Assembly (NCBI GenBank): GCA_042095835.1
Contig: JBELML010000170.1
Span: forward strand, 1 to 11,859
DNA: 11,859 nucleotides
DNA from: DATFKA01 sp042095835
GTDB lineage: Bacteria; Bacteroidota; Bacteroidia; Chitinophagales; Saprospiraceae
Reading direction: 5' to 3'
In this document: piece by piece, positions 1-8,121 of the stretch
Layout: each line of letters opens with the position of its first letter
Position numbering within the stretch: position 1 is the first letter of the stretch
Translations under genes and position numbers: made by a program
The notes under the pieces: generated by a model
Database searches by the model: none
Told to the model about the DNA's origin: nothing
Seen by the model: only the letters and a program-made list of their open reading frames with translations

Positions 1-30
1 ATGGTAGAAAAAGTTGTAGAAGCCGCCTGA
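1..30 (+). CDS. Possible 3' end of an upstream gene
   Basis: Frame 1 runs open from the window edge and closes at a TGA at 28-30, giving the tail MVEKVVEAA. It could be the last codons of a gene beginning outside the window. The fragment is too short to identify, and the ATG at position 1 may be an internal methionine. The following stretch up to 170 has no other convincing reading frame. Confidence 0.35.
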   Translation: MVEKVVEAA

Positions 31-90
31 TTGTGCATTTCGTTATACACACGGTGCTTTGAAATTTGGAACAATTTGAAAAGGGATTGG

Positions 91-121
91 TTGCTAGGCT
101 TATTTATAAGAACTACCTTTG
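91..121 (+). promoter_or_regulatory. Candidate Bacteroidota promoter for purF
   Basis: TACCTTTG at 114-121 is an exact fit to the Bacteroidota -7 element TAnnTTTG. A TTG at 91-93 lies 20 nt upstream, where the -33 element is expected. Transcription would begin near 128, giving a leader of about 40 nt before the ATG at 171. This is inferred from consensus only. Confidence 0.4.
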
Positions 122-170
122 CGACTTCTTCCAACCATTACTAAACAACGCTCTAGGATAACAACAACTT

Positions 171-2069
171 ATGAGTGAAATCATTAAGCACGAATGTGGT
201 GTTGCCGTCATTCGTCTTCTAAAGCCACTAGAATACTACCACGAAAAGTATGGCTCCTCTCTGTACGGATTAGAAAAGCTGCGCTTGCTTATGCAAAAAA
301 TGCGCAACCGTGGTCAAGATGGCGCTGGTTTGGCTACCATCAAAATCAATCCAAGCCCAGGTAAAAAATACATCAGCCGCAAACGTAGTATTGCGCCGAA
401 TTACCTGGATGATCTCTTTAATCAGGTTTGGGATCGATTCGATGGTCTTTCTAATAAAAAGATGAATGATCCTGCTTATCTCAAGGAGCATGTGCCTTAT
501 ACTGGTGAGCTGCTTATGGGCCACCTCCGCTATGGTACCCACGGCGATAATGGTATCGAAACCTGTCATCCTTTTCTACGCCAAAACAACTGGATCAATC
601 GCAACCTTATTTTGGCAGGAAACTTCAACTTGACCAATGTAGATGAGCTGTTTGATGAGTTGGTAGATCTGGGGCAGTATCCTAAAGAGAAATCAGATAC
701 GGTGACCGTCTTAGAGAAGATCGGACATTTTCTCGATGATGAGGTGCAGCGTTTGTATACCTGGTTCAAGCCAGATGGCTACTCTAATGTAGAAATCAAT
801 GATTTTATCTTCAAGGAGTTGGATATTGCGCGCTTGTTGAGAAGAGCCAGTAAAAAGTTCGACGGTGGCTATGTAATGGCCGGCTTGATTGGGCATGGCG
901 ACGCCTTTGTGATGAGAGATCCTAGTGGTATTCGTCCGGCTTATTACTATCATGATGATGAAGTAGCCGTAGTGGCCTCAGAGCGCCCAGCGATACAGAC
1001 GACCTTCGATCTGCACTTTGATGATGTCAAGGAATTAAAGCCAGGTCATGCGTTTATTGTAAAATTTGATGGGCGCGTTATGGAGACGCCCTATATCGAT
1101 CCACTACCTGAGCGGCCATGTTCCTTTGAGCGTATTTATTTCTCCAGAGGAAATGATAGAGATATTTACCTGGAAAGAAAAAATCTAGGCAAGCAATTGA
1201 CCAAGTCGATCCTCAAGGCGGTAGATTATGATTTTGAGAATACCGTCTTTTCCTACGTTCCAAACACCGCCGAATCTTCCTTCTACGGTTTGATGGACGG
1301 GCTTCAGGAGGAGATGAATAAGATTAAGCAGGATAAAATTCTCGATTTAGTTGAGAATGATAAACTCAAACCTAAAAAACTGGAGAAAATCCTCTCCCTA
1401 AAGCCACGTATTGAAAAGATCATTGTAAAGGATGCTAAACAGCGGACCTTTATCGCTGATACGACTTCTAGAGGGCAGCTCGTATCGCATATTTACGATG
1501 TGACCTACGGTATAGTCAGGAATGATAAAGATACCTTGGTGATTATTGATGATTCGATCGTGCGAGGTACCACTTTGCGGGATAGTATTCTTCAAATCCT
1601 TTCCAGGCTAAGACCTAAAAAGATCATCGTCGTTTCTTCTGCTCCGCAAATCCGCTACCCTGATTGCTATGGCATCGATATGTCTAAAATGGGTAATTTT
1701 GTAGCCTTTAGGGCATTGGTAGAACTACTTAAGGAGAATGGTAAAGAGGGAATGATACAGAAAGTGTATAAGAAATGTAAAGCACAGGCCAACTTTGCCA
1801 AGGAAGATATGAAAAATGAGGTGCAGGTCTTATACGATCAATTCACCTATGAGGAAGTATCAGATAAAATTGCTCAGATCATTACACCTAAAGGCATTAA
1901 ACCAGAGGTGAAAATTATTTACCAGACGGTAGAAGGATTGCACAATGCCATCAAGCAGCACAATGGCGATTGGTATTTCTCTGGCAACTATCCAACACCT
2001 GGTGGGAATCGGGTGGTGAATAGAGCATTTATCAACTATGTTGAAAAGCGGGATATTCGAGCCTACTAA
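171..2069 (+). CDS. purF: Amidophosphoribosyltransferase, long Bacteroidota form
   Basis: The enzyme transfers ammonia from glutamine to PRPP to make 5-phosphoribosylamine, the first committed step of cytoplasmic purine synthesis. The N-terminal class II glutaminase (Ntn) domain has its nucleophile at Cys9 in HECGV, so a short propeptide of eight residues would have to be removed. It continues with RNRGQDGAG (45-53), GHLRYGTHG (117-125), GNFNLTN (150-156) and RDPSGIRP (249-256). FERIYFSRG (319-327) leads into the phosphoribosyltransferase half, whose PRPP loop is VIIDDSIVRGTT (457-468), followed by SSAPQIRYPDCYGIDM (489-504). At 632 residues it is well over 100 residues longer than E. coli or Bacillus PurF; part of the extra length is a lysine/glutamate-rich helical stretch around 375-420 between the two halves. 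Bacteroidota often carry such a long form beside a standard-length PurF, so it could be the second paralogue. The start is the first ATG, 9 residues before the catalytic Cys. Confidence 0.92.
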   Translation: MSEIIKHECGVAVIRLLKPLEYYHEKYGSSLYGLEKLRLLMQKMRNRGQDGAGLATIKINPSPGKKYISRKRSIAPNYLDDLFNQVWDRFDGLSNKKMNDPAYLKEHVPYTGELLMGHLRYGTHGDNGIETCHPFLRQNNWINRNLILAGNFNLTNVDELFDELVDLGQYPKEKSDTVTVLEKIGHFLDDEVQRLYTWFKPDGYSNVEINDFIFKELDIARLLRRASKKFDGGYVMAGLIGHGDAFVMRDPSGIRPAYYYHDDEVAVVASERPAIQTTFDLHFDDVKELKPGHAFIVKFDGRVMETPYIDPLPERPCSFERIYFSRGNDRDIYLERKNLGKQLTKSILKAVDYDFENTVFSYVPNTAESSFYGLMDGLQEEMNKIKQDKILDLVENDKLKPKKLEKILSLKPRIEKIIVKDAKQRTFIADTTSRGQLVSHIYDVTYGIVRNDKDTLVIIDDSIVRGTTLRDSILQILSRLRPKKIIVVSSAPQIRYPDCYGIDMSKMGNFVAFRALVELLKENGKEGMIQKVYKKCKAQANFAKEDMKNEVQVLYDQFTYEEVSDKIAQIITPKGIKPEVKIIYQTVEGLHNAIKQHNGDWYFSGNYPTPGGNRVVNRAFINYVEKRDIRAY

Positions 2070-2074
2070 AAGAT

Positions 2075-2110
2075 ATTCCCGGCCCTTATCGAAGATAAGG
2101 ACCTGGGAAT
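2075..2110 (+). terminator. Hairpin downstream of purF
   Basis: An imperfect stem starts 5 nt after the purF stop. CCTTATC (2084-2090) pairs with GATAAGG (2094-2100) across a GAA loop, and the outer ATTCCC (2075-2080) pairs with GGGAAT (2105-2110). There is no uridine tract after it, so it may act as a transcript-end stabiliser or as a factor-dependent terminator. Confidence 0.5.
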
Positions 2111-2391
2111 AACACGAAAAAACTAGCCTTAAAAAATACACACACTACTTTCGTCTTTGAGCCACACCTTCGTGGGCTCCTGAGAAAGATTGGATAATCA
2201 TTTTATCCCTTTTGATAAATATCTTGTCTCACTAATCCACTATTGCTAGGTGGATGTATATCGTATTAAAGACACTAGTAAAACGACGTGAGGATGGTAA
2301 GCGTTCGACCTATTCACCGAGTGAAATGGTGTATTCTCCGAGAAGACTACAGAAAGGCATCACTTTTTTAGATAAATTGGTGTTAGGGAAT
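2111..2391 (+). other. Untranslated stretch with small hairpins between purF and the lytS-like gene
   Basis: No convincing gene is present. Several short hairpins can be read by eye. One at 2159-2179 pairs GAGCC with GGCTC, then CAC with GTG across a CTTC loop with one bulged A. Another reads GGATAA-TCATT-TTATCC near 2192-2208, and TCCAC pairs with GTGGA near 2238-2256. It could be a structured leader for the downstream kinase gene or a decayed remnant; I do not recognise it as a known riboswitch. Confidence 0.3.
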
Positions 2392-2443
2392 TGAAGTTGT
2401 CTAAGGTTTTCTGTTGCTGGCGAGAAAACCTTAGACAACTTCA
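2392..2443. repeat. Perfect 21-bp inverted repeat directly upstream of the kinase gene
   Basis: The arm at 2392-2412 (begins TGAAGTTGTC) is the exact reverse complement of 2423-2443 (ends GACAACTTCA), with a 10-nt spacer at 2413-2422. The ATG of the histidine kinase is 14 nt further on. As RNA this would be a very stable hairpin just upstream of the start codon; as DNA it could be a dyad operator. There is no T-tract that would make it a simple terminator. Confidence 0.9.
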
Positions 2444-2457
2444 TTGATAAAGCTGAT

Positions 2458-3570
2458 ATGAATTCGAAATTGTCTTCTAATAAAAAGCAGGTTGCGACTA
2501 TTCTTTTGCACGTTGCAGTATGGACCTCCATTCTGACAATTCCCTATTTTATTGCTCCAAAAGAAGAGTTTAAGGGTGCTTTTCCTGACTTTCCGCATCC
2601 GGCTTATGGCTTTGTTTCAGGTTTGTTTTTTCTAATCGTCATTTTTTATGGCAATTATTATATCCTGCTTCCAAAGATTTTTAAACGCTATGGCTGGACT
2701 TATTATCTACCTTTTGTAATCGCTATCCTCTATTTATTTGCAAGTTTGCAGTTTAGTATTAGAGAAGCGCTATTAGGTAATTTTGAGCCTTTTGGTATTT
2801 ACAATCCATTTTTCAAGCGCCTAGGTATGCTGGGAATGCTGGCTTTTCAGAGTTTAGCTTTTGCGATAAGCACGGGCATATGGCTGCTTCAAGAATGGCA
2901 GCGCACCGAAGGGCAGCTCCAAGAAAGCGAACAAAAGCGCATCGAAACCGAATTAGACCAGCTCAAGAAACAACTCAATCCTCACTTCCTTTTTAATACA
3001 CTCAATGGGATATATGCGATGAGTCTTACAGGTGATAAAGCGGCACCAGATGCGATATTGCGTCTATCCAAATTAATGAGTTATGTACTCACTGATGCCA
3101 GCCATGATTTTATCAATTTAGGAAAGGATGTCGAGCATTTGCAACACTTCATAGCACTACACCAGCTTAGGCTAAGTGATAAAAGTCCTTTAGATGTGCA
3201 AATAGATGGACCAATGGAGCGCTACTCTATAGCGCCGCTACTTTTGCTTCCGTTTGTAGAGAATGCTTTTAAATATGGGATTAGCAATATTGAGTATTCG
3301 CCCATCAACATACGCTTGGAAATCGTTGGGCATAATTTGAGATTTTATTGCTCGAATCGAATTATAAAAAAGAAGATTCGAGAAGTAGCGGGGACCGGAT
3401 TAGGAATCCAGAATGTCAAAAGACGTTTAGAGTTGATTTACCCAGAAACCCATCAACTAGAAATACGAGAAGAAGACAAGTACTTCATTGTCCATTTAAG
3501 AATTCAGCTTAGAAAACAAACCGCGAATCAGCTGCCGGTGTCTTTAAAAGCCCAAAACATACAACTATGA
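2458..3570 (+). CDS. LytS/YehU-family sensor histidine kinase
   Basis: A membrane histidine kinase of the LytS/YehU type (His_kinase, PF06580, with an HATPase domain) that would phosphorylate the LytTR regulator encoded next. Four hydrophobic segments fall near residues 13-32, 51-71, 82-100 and 122-144, with no large periplasmic sensor domain. A charged coiled-coil-like linker (145-170) leads to the phosphoacceptor motif QLNPHFLFNTLN, with His176. The ATP-binding part shows PFVENAFKYG (265-274, N-box Asn269) and GTGLGIQNV (312-320, G-box). Length (370 aa) is normal for Bacteroidota members. Its TGA overlaps the next gene's ATG (ATGA), so the pair is translationally coupled. A perfect inverted repeat lies just before the start. 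The signal sensed cannot be told from the sequence. Confidence 0.93.
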   Translation: MNSKLSSNKKQVATILLHVAVWTSILTIPYFIAPKEEFKGAFPDFPHPAYGFVSGLFFLIVIFYGNYYILLPKIFKRYGWTYYLPFVIAILYLFASLQFSIREALLGNFEPFGIYNPFFKRLGMLGMLAFQSLAFAISTGIWLLQEWQRTEGQLQESEQKRIETELDQLKKQLNPHFLFNTLNGIYAMSLTGDKAAPDAILRLSKLMSYVLTDASHDFINLGKDVEHLQHFIALHQLRLSDKSPLDVQIDGPMERYSIAPLLLLPFVENAFKYGISNIEYSPINIRLEIVGHNLRFYCSNRIIKKKIREVAGTGLGIQNVKRRLELIYPETHQLEIREEDKYFIVHLRIQLRKQTANQLPVSLKAQNIQL

Positions 3571-4280
3571 CCTGCATTGTACTAGATGATGAGCCGCTAC
3601 CATTAAGAATATTAGAGCATTATATCAATCAGACGGACCAATTGGAGTGTAAAGGATATTTCACAAATCCAGAAATAGCGCGGTCTTGCCTGGATACTAG
3701 TGATATCGATTTGCTTTTTTTGGATATTCAGATGCCGGATATTACCGGTATAGAGTTTTTCACAGGTTTGGAGCATAAGCCATTGGTTGTTTTTTCGACG
3801 GCTTATCGTGAGTATGCCGTTGATGGTTTTGACCTAGATGCCATCGATTATTTGGTGAAGCCCTATGAGTTAGAGCGCTTCCAGAAAGCCGTGGATAAAG
3901 CGATTTTATATAAACGATTTCTAGAGAACGGTCTCGAAAACCAGGAAGACCATTTTATCTTTGTTAAAGCAGACTATAAAGTCCATAAAATACAGCTCAA
4001 TGATCTCTATCTCGTAGAGACACTAGATGATTATCTCAAATTGCATTTATTCTCTCAAGATCGGCCATTGATCATTCTTTCTTCTTTAAAAAAGTTTGCC
4101 ACATTACTCCCAGAAGATCAGTTTGTACGCATCCATCGCTCTTATCTAGTGGCTATCAGTGAAGTAGAGAAGGTTCGGCGCAAGAAACTACAAGTCGCTG
4201 GTAGAAGTTTACCCGTTGGCGTCACCTACCAGGATAAAGTATCGGAGTTATTTAACTATACCAGGCAGGGGAGAGGGTGA
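3567..4280 (+). CDS. LytTR-family response regulator
   Basis: The cytoplasmic partner of the preceding kinase. The receiver domain (about 1-115) has the acidic pair Asp7-Asp8, the phosphoacceptor Asp53 in LFLDIQMP, Thr78 in FSTAY and Lys98 in DYLVKP, so all key residues are present. A LytTR DNA-binding domain follows at about 129-230, with the conserved FVRIHRSYLVA stretch. Such regulators usually bind paired direct repeats upstream of targets that encode envelope or transport functions. The start overlaps the kinase stop by 4 nt. The targets are unknown. The 21-bp dyad upstream of the operon could be an autoregulatory site, but it does not look like a typical LytTR direct repeat. Confidence 0.94.
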   Translation: MTCIVLDDEPLPLRILEHYINQTDQLECKGYFTNPEIARSCLDTSDIDLLFLDIQMPDITGIEFFTGLEHKPLVVFSTAYREYAVDGFDLDAIDYLVKPYELERFQKAVDKAILYKRFLENGLENQEDHFIFVKADYKVHKIQLNDLYLVETLDDYLKLHLFSQDRPLIILSSLKKFATLLPEDQFVRIHRSYLVAISEVEKVRRKKLQVAGRSLPVGVTYQDKVSELFNYTRQGRG

Positions 4281-4440
4281 TTTGGGGGGCAAGTGTCAGG
4301 GGCCAAGTGTCAGGTTAATGAGACCCGATGCTTTAGCAACGTTGGTCGAATTAATCCCGGCGGAGTGTAACGAACGTCGGGATGCTTTGTCAGGTGTCAA
4401 GTGTCAGGTGTCAGGTGTGAGAGGCACCTAGCAAAGTAGC
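4281..4440. repeat. Spacer with clustered AAGTGTCAGG repeats and a REP-like hairpin
   Basis: AAGTGTCAGG occurs at 4291-4300, 4305-4314 and 4399-4408, with further GTGTCAGG pieces up to about 4420. Between the clusters lies an imperfect dyad: CCCGGCG and CGTCGGG flank a 12-nt spacer near 4356-4381, and CCCGATGCTTT near 4324 resembles GGGATGCTTT near 4379. I see no gene here; the short open frame covering it is made of repeat sequence. Confidence 0.65.
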
Positions 4441-4492
4441 AACTTTGACATAGTTTAGCTATTTTCGCAGCCTCAAATAAGACCACGCGAAA

Positions 4493-6772
4493 ATGAAACT
4501 TAAAAATCTCACCCTAATATTATTTGGTTTAGCGGCTAATTTATCTTTTTTGAATGCTCAAAATAAAGCCGGTACCGAATTACATATCAAAAAAGCGAAG
4601 GGGAAAATTATTTTAGATGGCGTGCTGGACGAGGCGGATTGGCAAGATGCCGATGTCACCAAAGATTGGTACCAACACTTTCCCTCCGATTCGGTGAAAT
4701 CACCTTTCCAGACTCAAGCGCGGCTGACTTTTGATGATGATAATCTGTATATTTCCTTTGTTTGTGTCGACGATGGCTCGCCTTTTATTGTAAACTCTCT
4801 ACGTAGGGATTTTGAATATGAGCTGAATGATAATGTAGGCTTTTCGATTGGACCGTATAATGATAAATTGAATGGCTTCTTTTTTGTCATTACACCGGAG
4901 AATGTACAAATGGAAGGGGTTGTAACGGGCGGCGGTAACTCTGGTGACTCTTTTAATGCTTTTTGGGACAATAAATGGTTCTCCAAGACCACCAAACATG
5001 CTGATAAATGGGTAGCAGAGATCGCGATCCCTTTCAAGAGTTTTCGTTATAAAAGTGATATCCGGGAGTGGAATATCTCCTTCGACCGTTGGGACCTGAA
5101 GCGAAACCGGCAGAGCAGTTGGATACGTACGCCTTTTCAGTTGCCTTCGGGAAGCTTTACCTACGGTGGTCAGCTGGTGTGGGATGATCCCATCCCTGAG
5201 GCAAAAACCAATATTTCCTTCATTCCGTACCTAGCGGGGAGTACTTCTGCTGACAATGAAAGTACTCCGACCCTTCGAAGAGAAGACTTACAAGCGGGTT
5301 TTGATGCCAAAATTGCGGTCACGCCCTCACTCAATCTTGATTTGACGGTCAATCCAGACTTCTCGCAGGTGGAAGTAGATCGACAAATTATCAACCTCAC
5401 TCGCTTTGAATTTCAATTTCCGGAGCGCCGACAATTCTTCCTTGAGAATAGTGATCTATTTGATTTGGCGGGTTATCCGGGAGCGCGGCCTTTCTTTTCG
5501 AGGCGGATTGGGTTGGCGATTGATTCTTCAGGTTTAGCCCAACAAGTACCTATTGATTTTGGAGCTAGGCTGAGCGGGTCTTTGAATGAGAAGTGGCGGG
5601 TGAGCATCCTCAATATGCAGACGCGAGAGACGGAAGCTATTGGTTTGCCTGCGCAGAATTACACCGTTGCGGCTATCCAGCGCAACTTCTGGGAGCAATC
5701 GAACTTAACCTTCAGTTTTGTCAATAAGGCGAGTTTGAACGTTGATTTAGCCGACTCTAGTCGCTATTTCAGTACGGGAGTTTTCAAGCGAATCCAGACG
5801 GGCGAGCGAGAGGAGTTGCGCCCCAATACCTACAATCGAGTAGCCAGTTTAGATTTGGAAATGACTAGTGCTGATGGAGAGTGGTATTTGAGTTCTTTTC
5901 TAGCCCGCTCTTTCGATGATTTTAATGATAAAGACAATTTCTCGGGGTTGATCTTTGGGAGCTATTCAACCCGTACGCTGAATGTATTTGCGGGCTACTC
6001 CTTCATCAATGATGCTTTTAATGCCGAGGCGGGTTTTGTACCCAGTGCGAGTGTTTACCCTGGGCAGTTTGATGTCTTCTCCGAGGCAGAGTATCTCCTT
6101 TATCCGAAGACCGATGCCATCAATGTGATGGGGCCTAGTATGAGTATTTCACAGACCTACATACCTGGTGGTACCCTGACCGATCAGAACTATGGTGTTG
6201 GCTATGGTTTTCGATTCAGCAATGCCTCTGCTCTAGAGTTTAGTTATGACTATGTGTATCAGCGTTTGACAACCCCTTTTAGTTTGATTGATGCGGATAG
6301 TTTTATTTCCTTTGAGGAAGGCGAGGAGTACGATTGGCAGTCTTTTTCGATGTCTTACCAAAGTAATCCTCGGAAGTTATTCAACTACAATCTATCGACC
6401 ACCATTGGTGGTTTTTACAATGGTGATAATTTCAATCTCGGTGGGGAGTTGACCTACCGCTACCAGCCGTATGGAAATATCTCCTTGCGCTTCGATTATA
6501 ACGATCTACGATTGGCTCAGGGCTACGGTGAGGAGCAATTTTTTCTGATTGGCCCTCGGATCGATTTGACCTTTACGGACAAGTTATTCCTGACGACATT
6601 CATTCAGTATAATGATCTGCTTGACAATGTTAATATCAACGCGCGTTTTCAGTGGCGCTACCAGCCCGCTTCGGATCTATTCATCGTTTACACAGAAAAC
6701 TATTTGCCAGAGAACCTACAGAGTAAGAACCGCGCATTGGTGTTTAAAATGACGTATTGGTTGAATCTTTGA
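4493..6772 (+). CDS. Secreted CBM9-like / DUF5916 outer-membrane beta-barrel protein
   Basis: An exported protein with a typical signal peptide (hydrophobic core about 7-20, cleavage probably after LNAQ near residue 23). Residues 30-225 form a family 9 carbohydrate-binding-like domain, opening with IILDGVLDEADW. From about 235 to the C-terminus it is a DUF5916 region (PF19313 type), recognisable by LTVNPDFSQVEVD and then FPERRQFFLEN between about 282 and 320. The second half is rich in alternating aromatic and polar strands and ends in YWLNL, as expected for an outer-membrane beta-barrel. The function is not established. Members are often near polysaccharide or protein degradation genes and have been thought to bind or transport sugars. 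It stands alone here between repeat-rich spacers. A weak TATTTTCG at 4460-4467 could be a -7 element. Confidence 0.88.
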   Translation: MKLKNLTLILFGLAANLSFLNAQNKAGTELHIKKAKGKIILDGVLDEADWQDADVTKDWYQHFPSDSVKSPFQTQARLTFDDDNLYISFVCVDDGSPFIVNSLRRDFEYELNDNVGFSIGPYNDKLNGFFFVITPENVQMEGVVTGGGNSGDSFNAFWDNKWFSKTTKHADKWVAEIAIPFKSFRYKSDIREWNISFDRWDLKRNRQSSWIRTPFQLPSGSFTYGGQLVWDDPIPEAKTNISFIPYLAGSTSADNESTPTLRREDLQAGFDAKIAVTPSLNLDLTVNPDFSQVEVDRQIINLTRFEFQFPERRQFFLENSDLFDLAGYPGARPFFSRRIGLAIDSSGLAQQVPIDFGARLSGSLNEKWRVSILNMQTRETEAIGLPAQNYTVAAIQRNFWEQSNLTFSFVNKASLNVDLADSSRYFSTGVFKRIQTGEREELRPNTYNRVASLDLEMTSADGEWYLSSFLARSFDDFNDKDNFSGLIFGSYSTRTLNVFAGYSFINDAFNAEAGFVPSASVYPGQFDVFSEAEYLLYPKTDAINVMGPSMSISQTYIPGGTLTDQNYGVGYGFRFSNASALEFSYDYVYQRLTTPFSLIDADSFISFEEGEEYDWQSFSMSYQSNPRKLFNYNLSTTIGGFYNGDNFNLGGELTYRYQPYGNISLRFDYNDLRLAQGYGEEQFFLIGPRIDLTFTDKLFLTTFIQYNDLLDNVNINARFQWRYQPASDLFIVYTENYLPENLQSKNRALVFKMTYWLNL

Positions 6773-6779
6773 TATATGG

Positions 6780-7095
6780 AAGATAGGTGACATGGAGACT
6801 GAGAGACTAGGGGACCTGAAGACTTGGAGACTGTGAGACTGGGGGACCTGGTGATTTGGAGACGTGTAGTGACATAGAAGACTTGGGGATGTGAAGACTT
6901 GGGGAGTGGTGAGCGGGTCTTTGGGAGCGTTTTACTTGATACCTGGCACATAGCACATAATGACTTGAAGAGTGTGAGCCCTGGTGATTTGGAGATGTGG
7001 AGACATGTAGTGATGTGGGGACTTGGGGAGTGGTGAGCGGGTCTTTGGGAGCCTTTTACTTGACACCTGACACATAGCACATAATGACTTGGAGC
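6780..7095. repeat. Purine-rich array of degenerate minirepeats
   Basis: About 300 bp built from variants of a 9-15 nt unit such as GAGACTTGG, GGGGACCTG and GGAGATGTG. The plus strand is strongly purine-rich. Within it, a larger unit is duplicated (see the separate entry). The long minus-strand open frame here reads as low-complexity S/P/T/H/K text and is a by-product of the repeats. No gene, promoter or terminator is evident. Confidence 0.8.
6847..7091. repeat. Duplicated unit of about 115 bp within the minirepeat array
   Basis: The segment 6847-6967 is repeated with changes at 6980-7091. The last 72 bp of each (6896-6967 and 7020-7091) differ at only a few positions, both ending in CACATAGCACATAATGACTTG. 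The first parts differ in the number of short purine units, consistent with slippage after the duplication. Confidence 0.8.
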
Positions 7096-7100
7096 CCCCC

Positions 7101-7332
7101 GTTCGGCGTAGGCTGAAGCCTGCGTCGGTATGATAGCAAAACTCCTTTTACTGATGACGATCTCCTCCGATCATCCTTTCCTTTAAAAGTCTTTGAATCC
7201 ATCCTCTTTATTTTTTTCGCAAGACAAATTCTTGCTTACACTCCGACGTAGGCACGAGTTGATTTAGCATCAACTCTTAAGCCTACGCCGAACACTTTTT
7301 TTCTACTACAATTTTGATATCCTACGCTCAAC
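7101..7332. repeat. REP-like multi-hairpin element, copy 1 (full)
   Basis: Imperfect terminal inverted repeats bound it: GTTCGGCGTAGG on the left and CCTACGCTCAAC on the right. The pairing extends into flanking CCC and GGG. Inside are hairpins in a fixed order: GCGTAGGC/GCCTGCG, AGCAAAA/ (here) TTTTACT, GATGACGATC/GATCATC, GCAAGA/TCTTGC, and a nested stem where GACGTAGGC pairs with GCCTACGC around GAGTTGAT/ATCAACTC. The repeated CGTAGGC core with GTAG recalls REP elements. It borders the minirepeat array on its left, not a gene tail. Confidence 0.88.
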
Positions 7333-7408
7333 TGGGTAAGTCAACATCTAGTTTTTCCGATATGCTATTTGCGAGTCACTCAATCCGATGCCCACCCTGG
7401 CTGATGAA
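7333..7408. other. Short stretch between two repeat copies, nothing recognised
   Basis: It joins the right end of copy 1 to the degenerate half copy. No reading frame of useful length is seen on either strand, and it does not match the other cassettes by eye. It may be what is left of a lost gene between two repeats. Confidence 0.3.
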
Positions 7409-7493
7409 ACAGGCATGAGCTAATTTAGCATCAGTTCTTAAGCATACACCGAACATTTATCATCGCTTGTAATTTGGGCAACCTACACTCCAC
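7409..7493. repeat. Degenerate right-half copy of the REP-like element
   Basis: It aligns by eye to the right half of the full copies: ATTTAGCATCAGTTCTTAAG matches the nested stem, CATACACCGAACA matches CCTACGCCGAACA, and CCTACACTCCAC (7482-7493) matches the right terminus CCTACGCTCAAC. Substitutions break most stems, so this is an old copy. Its end is 6 nt from the stop codon of the next minus-strand gene. Confidence 0.7.
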
Positions 7494-7499
7494 AAGGGA

Positions 7500-8093
7500 T
7501 TACTCTATATAATCTAATTGCTGTGTATTAGGTTCTCTATCTAGAAACATGTCACGTCCTAATCGATAATCTTCCAGTATATTAATTTTCTTTAAGTACT
7601 CACCTTCTTCGAGGACAATTCTTCTCTCAAATATTCCTCTACCATCTCCAAATACATGCAATAAATTAAAAAAATCGAGATCTTGGTATTCTTTTGTTTC
7701 TTTTAGTTTATCATATATTTTTTGGAAGGATAGTTCTTTTTTTTCAGCTTTAAGAACATTAAATACAGCTACAACAAGCTCTTCACGCATAGCTAAAGTA
7801 AATGTATGCTCTGGATAGGCTGCATCGTGGAAGCAATATTTGAAATAATGTCTAGCCATTTCATTTGTGAATTCGGGCACATCATAATGGAAATCATTAA
7901 GAATTGAAAATTCTCTCCAATTGAAATTTTCATCTAACAAAATAAGATCATAGGCCTCTTGAAATTCACCTGCATTAACATTCGACAAAGAGATTTCCCT
8001 TAATAAATCGTCTAAATTTTCATCCCTACTCTGATCACTAAGAGTCGAAAAAAAAGACTCAATTATATACTTAAAATACTCAATTTTATTCAT
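7500..8093 (-). CDS. Hypothetical acidic protein, candidate immunity-type gene
   Basis: I do not recognise the family. The product is 197 residues if it starts at the ATG at 8093; a TTG at 8105 would add MSKK and is less likely. It has no signal peptide or membrane segment. It is acidic (about 41 D/E against 23 K/R by hand count) and predicted largely helical, with MNKIEYFKYI at the start and a KIYDKLKETKEY stretch near residue 136. It lies 28 nt after the stop of a truncated upstream frame that ends on a REP-like repeat, and its own stop is 6 nt from another repeat. Small, acidic and placed right after a cut-off 3' gene tail is the usual layout of immunity genes in polymorphic-toxin loci, but the role is inferred from context only. 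It is A/T-rich relative to the genes at the left of the window. Confidence 0.72.
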   Translation of the reverse strand: MNKIEYFKYIIESFFSTLSDQSRDENLDDLLREISLSNVNAGEFQEAYDLILLDENFNWREFSILNDFHYDVPEFTNEMARHYFKYCFHDAAYPEHTFTLAMREELVVAVFNVLKAEKKELSFQKIYDKLKETKEYQDLDFFNLLHVFGDGRGIFERRIVLEEGEYLKKINILEDYRLGRDMFLDREPNTQQLDYIE

Positions 8094-8121
8094 CTTTTTA
8101 CTCAACTATTTAAAACGTAAA

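Noticed and set aside
2159..2179. Riboswitch or T-box in the purF-lytS intergenic region
   Set aside because: Only small separate hairpins were found; no conserved core of a known purine, T-box or other riboswitch could be recognised.
4216..4431. Plus-strand ORF of 71 residues after the response regulator
   Set aside because: It overlaps the regulator in another frame and is otherwise made of GTGTCAGG repeats.
6700..7080. Minus-strand ORF of 126 residues in the minirepeat spacer
   Set aside because: Low-complexity S/P/T/H/K sequence dictated by the purine-rich repeats; it overlaps the end of the DUF5916 gene.
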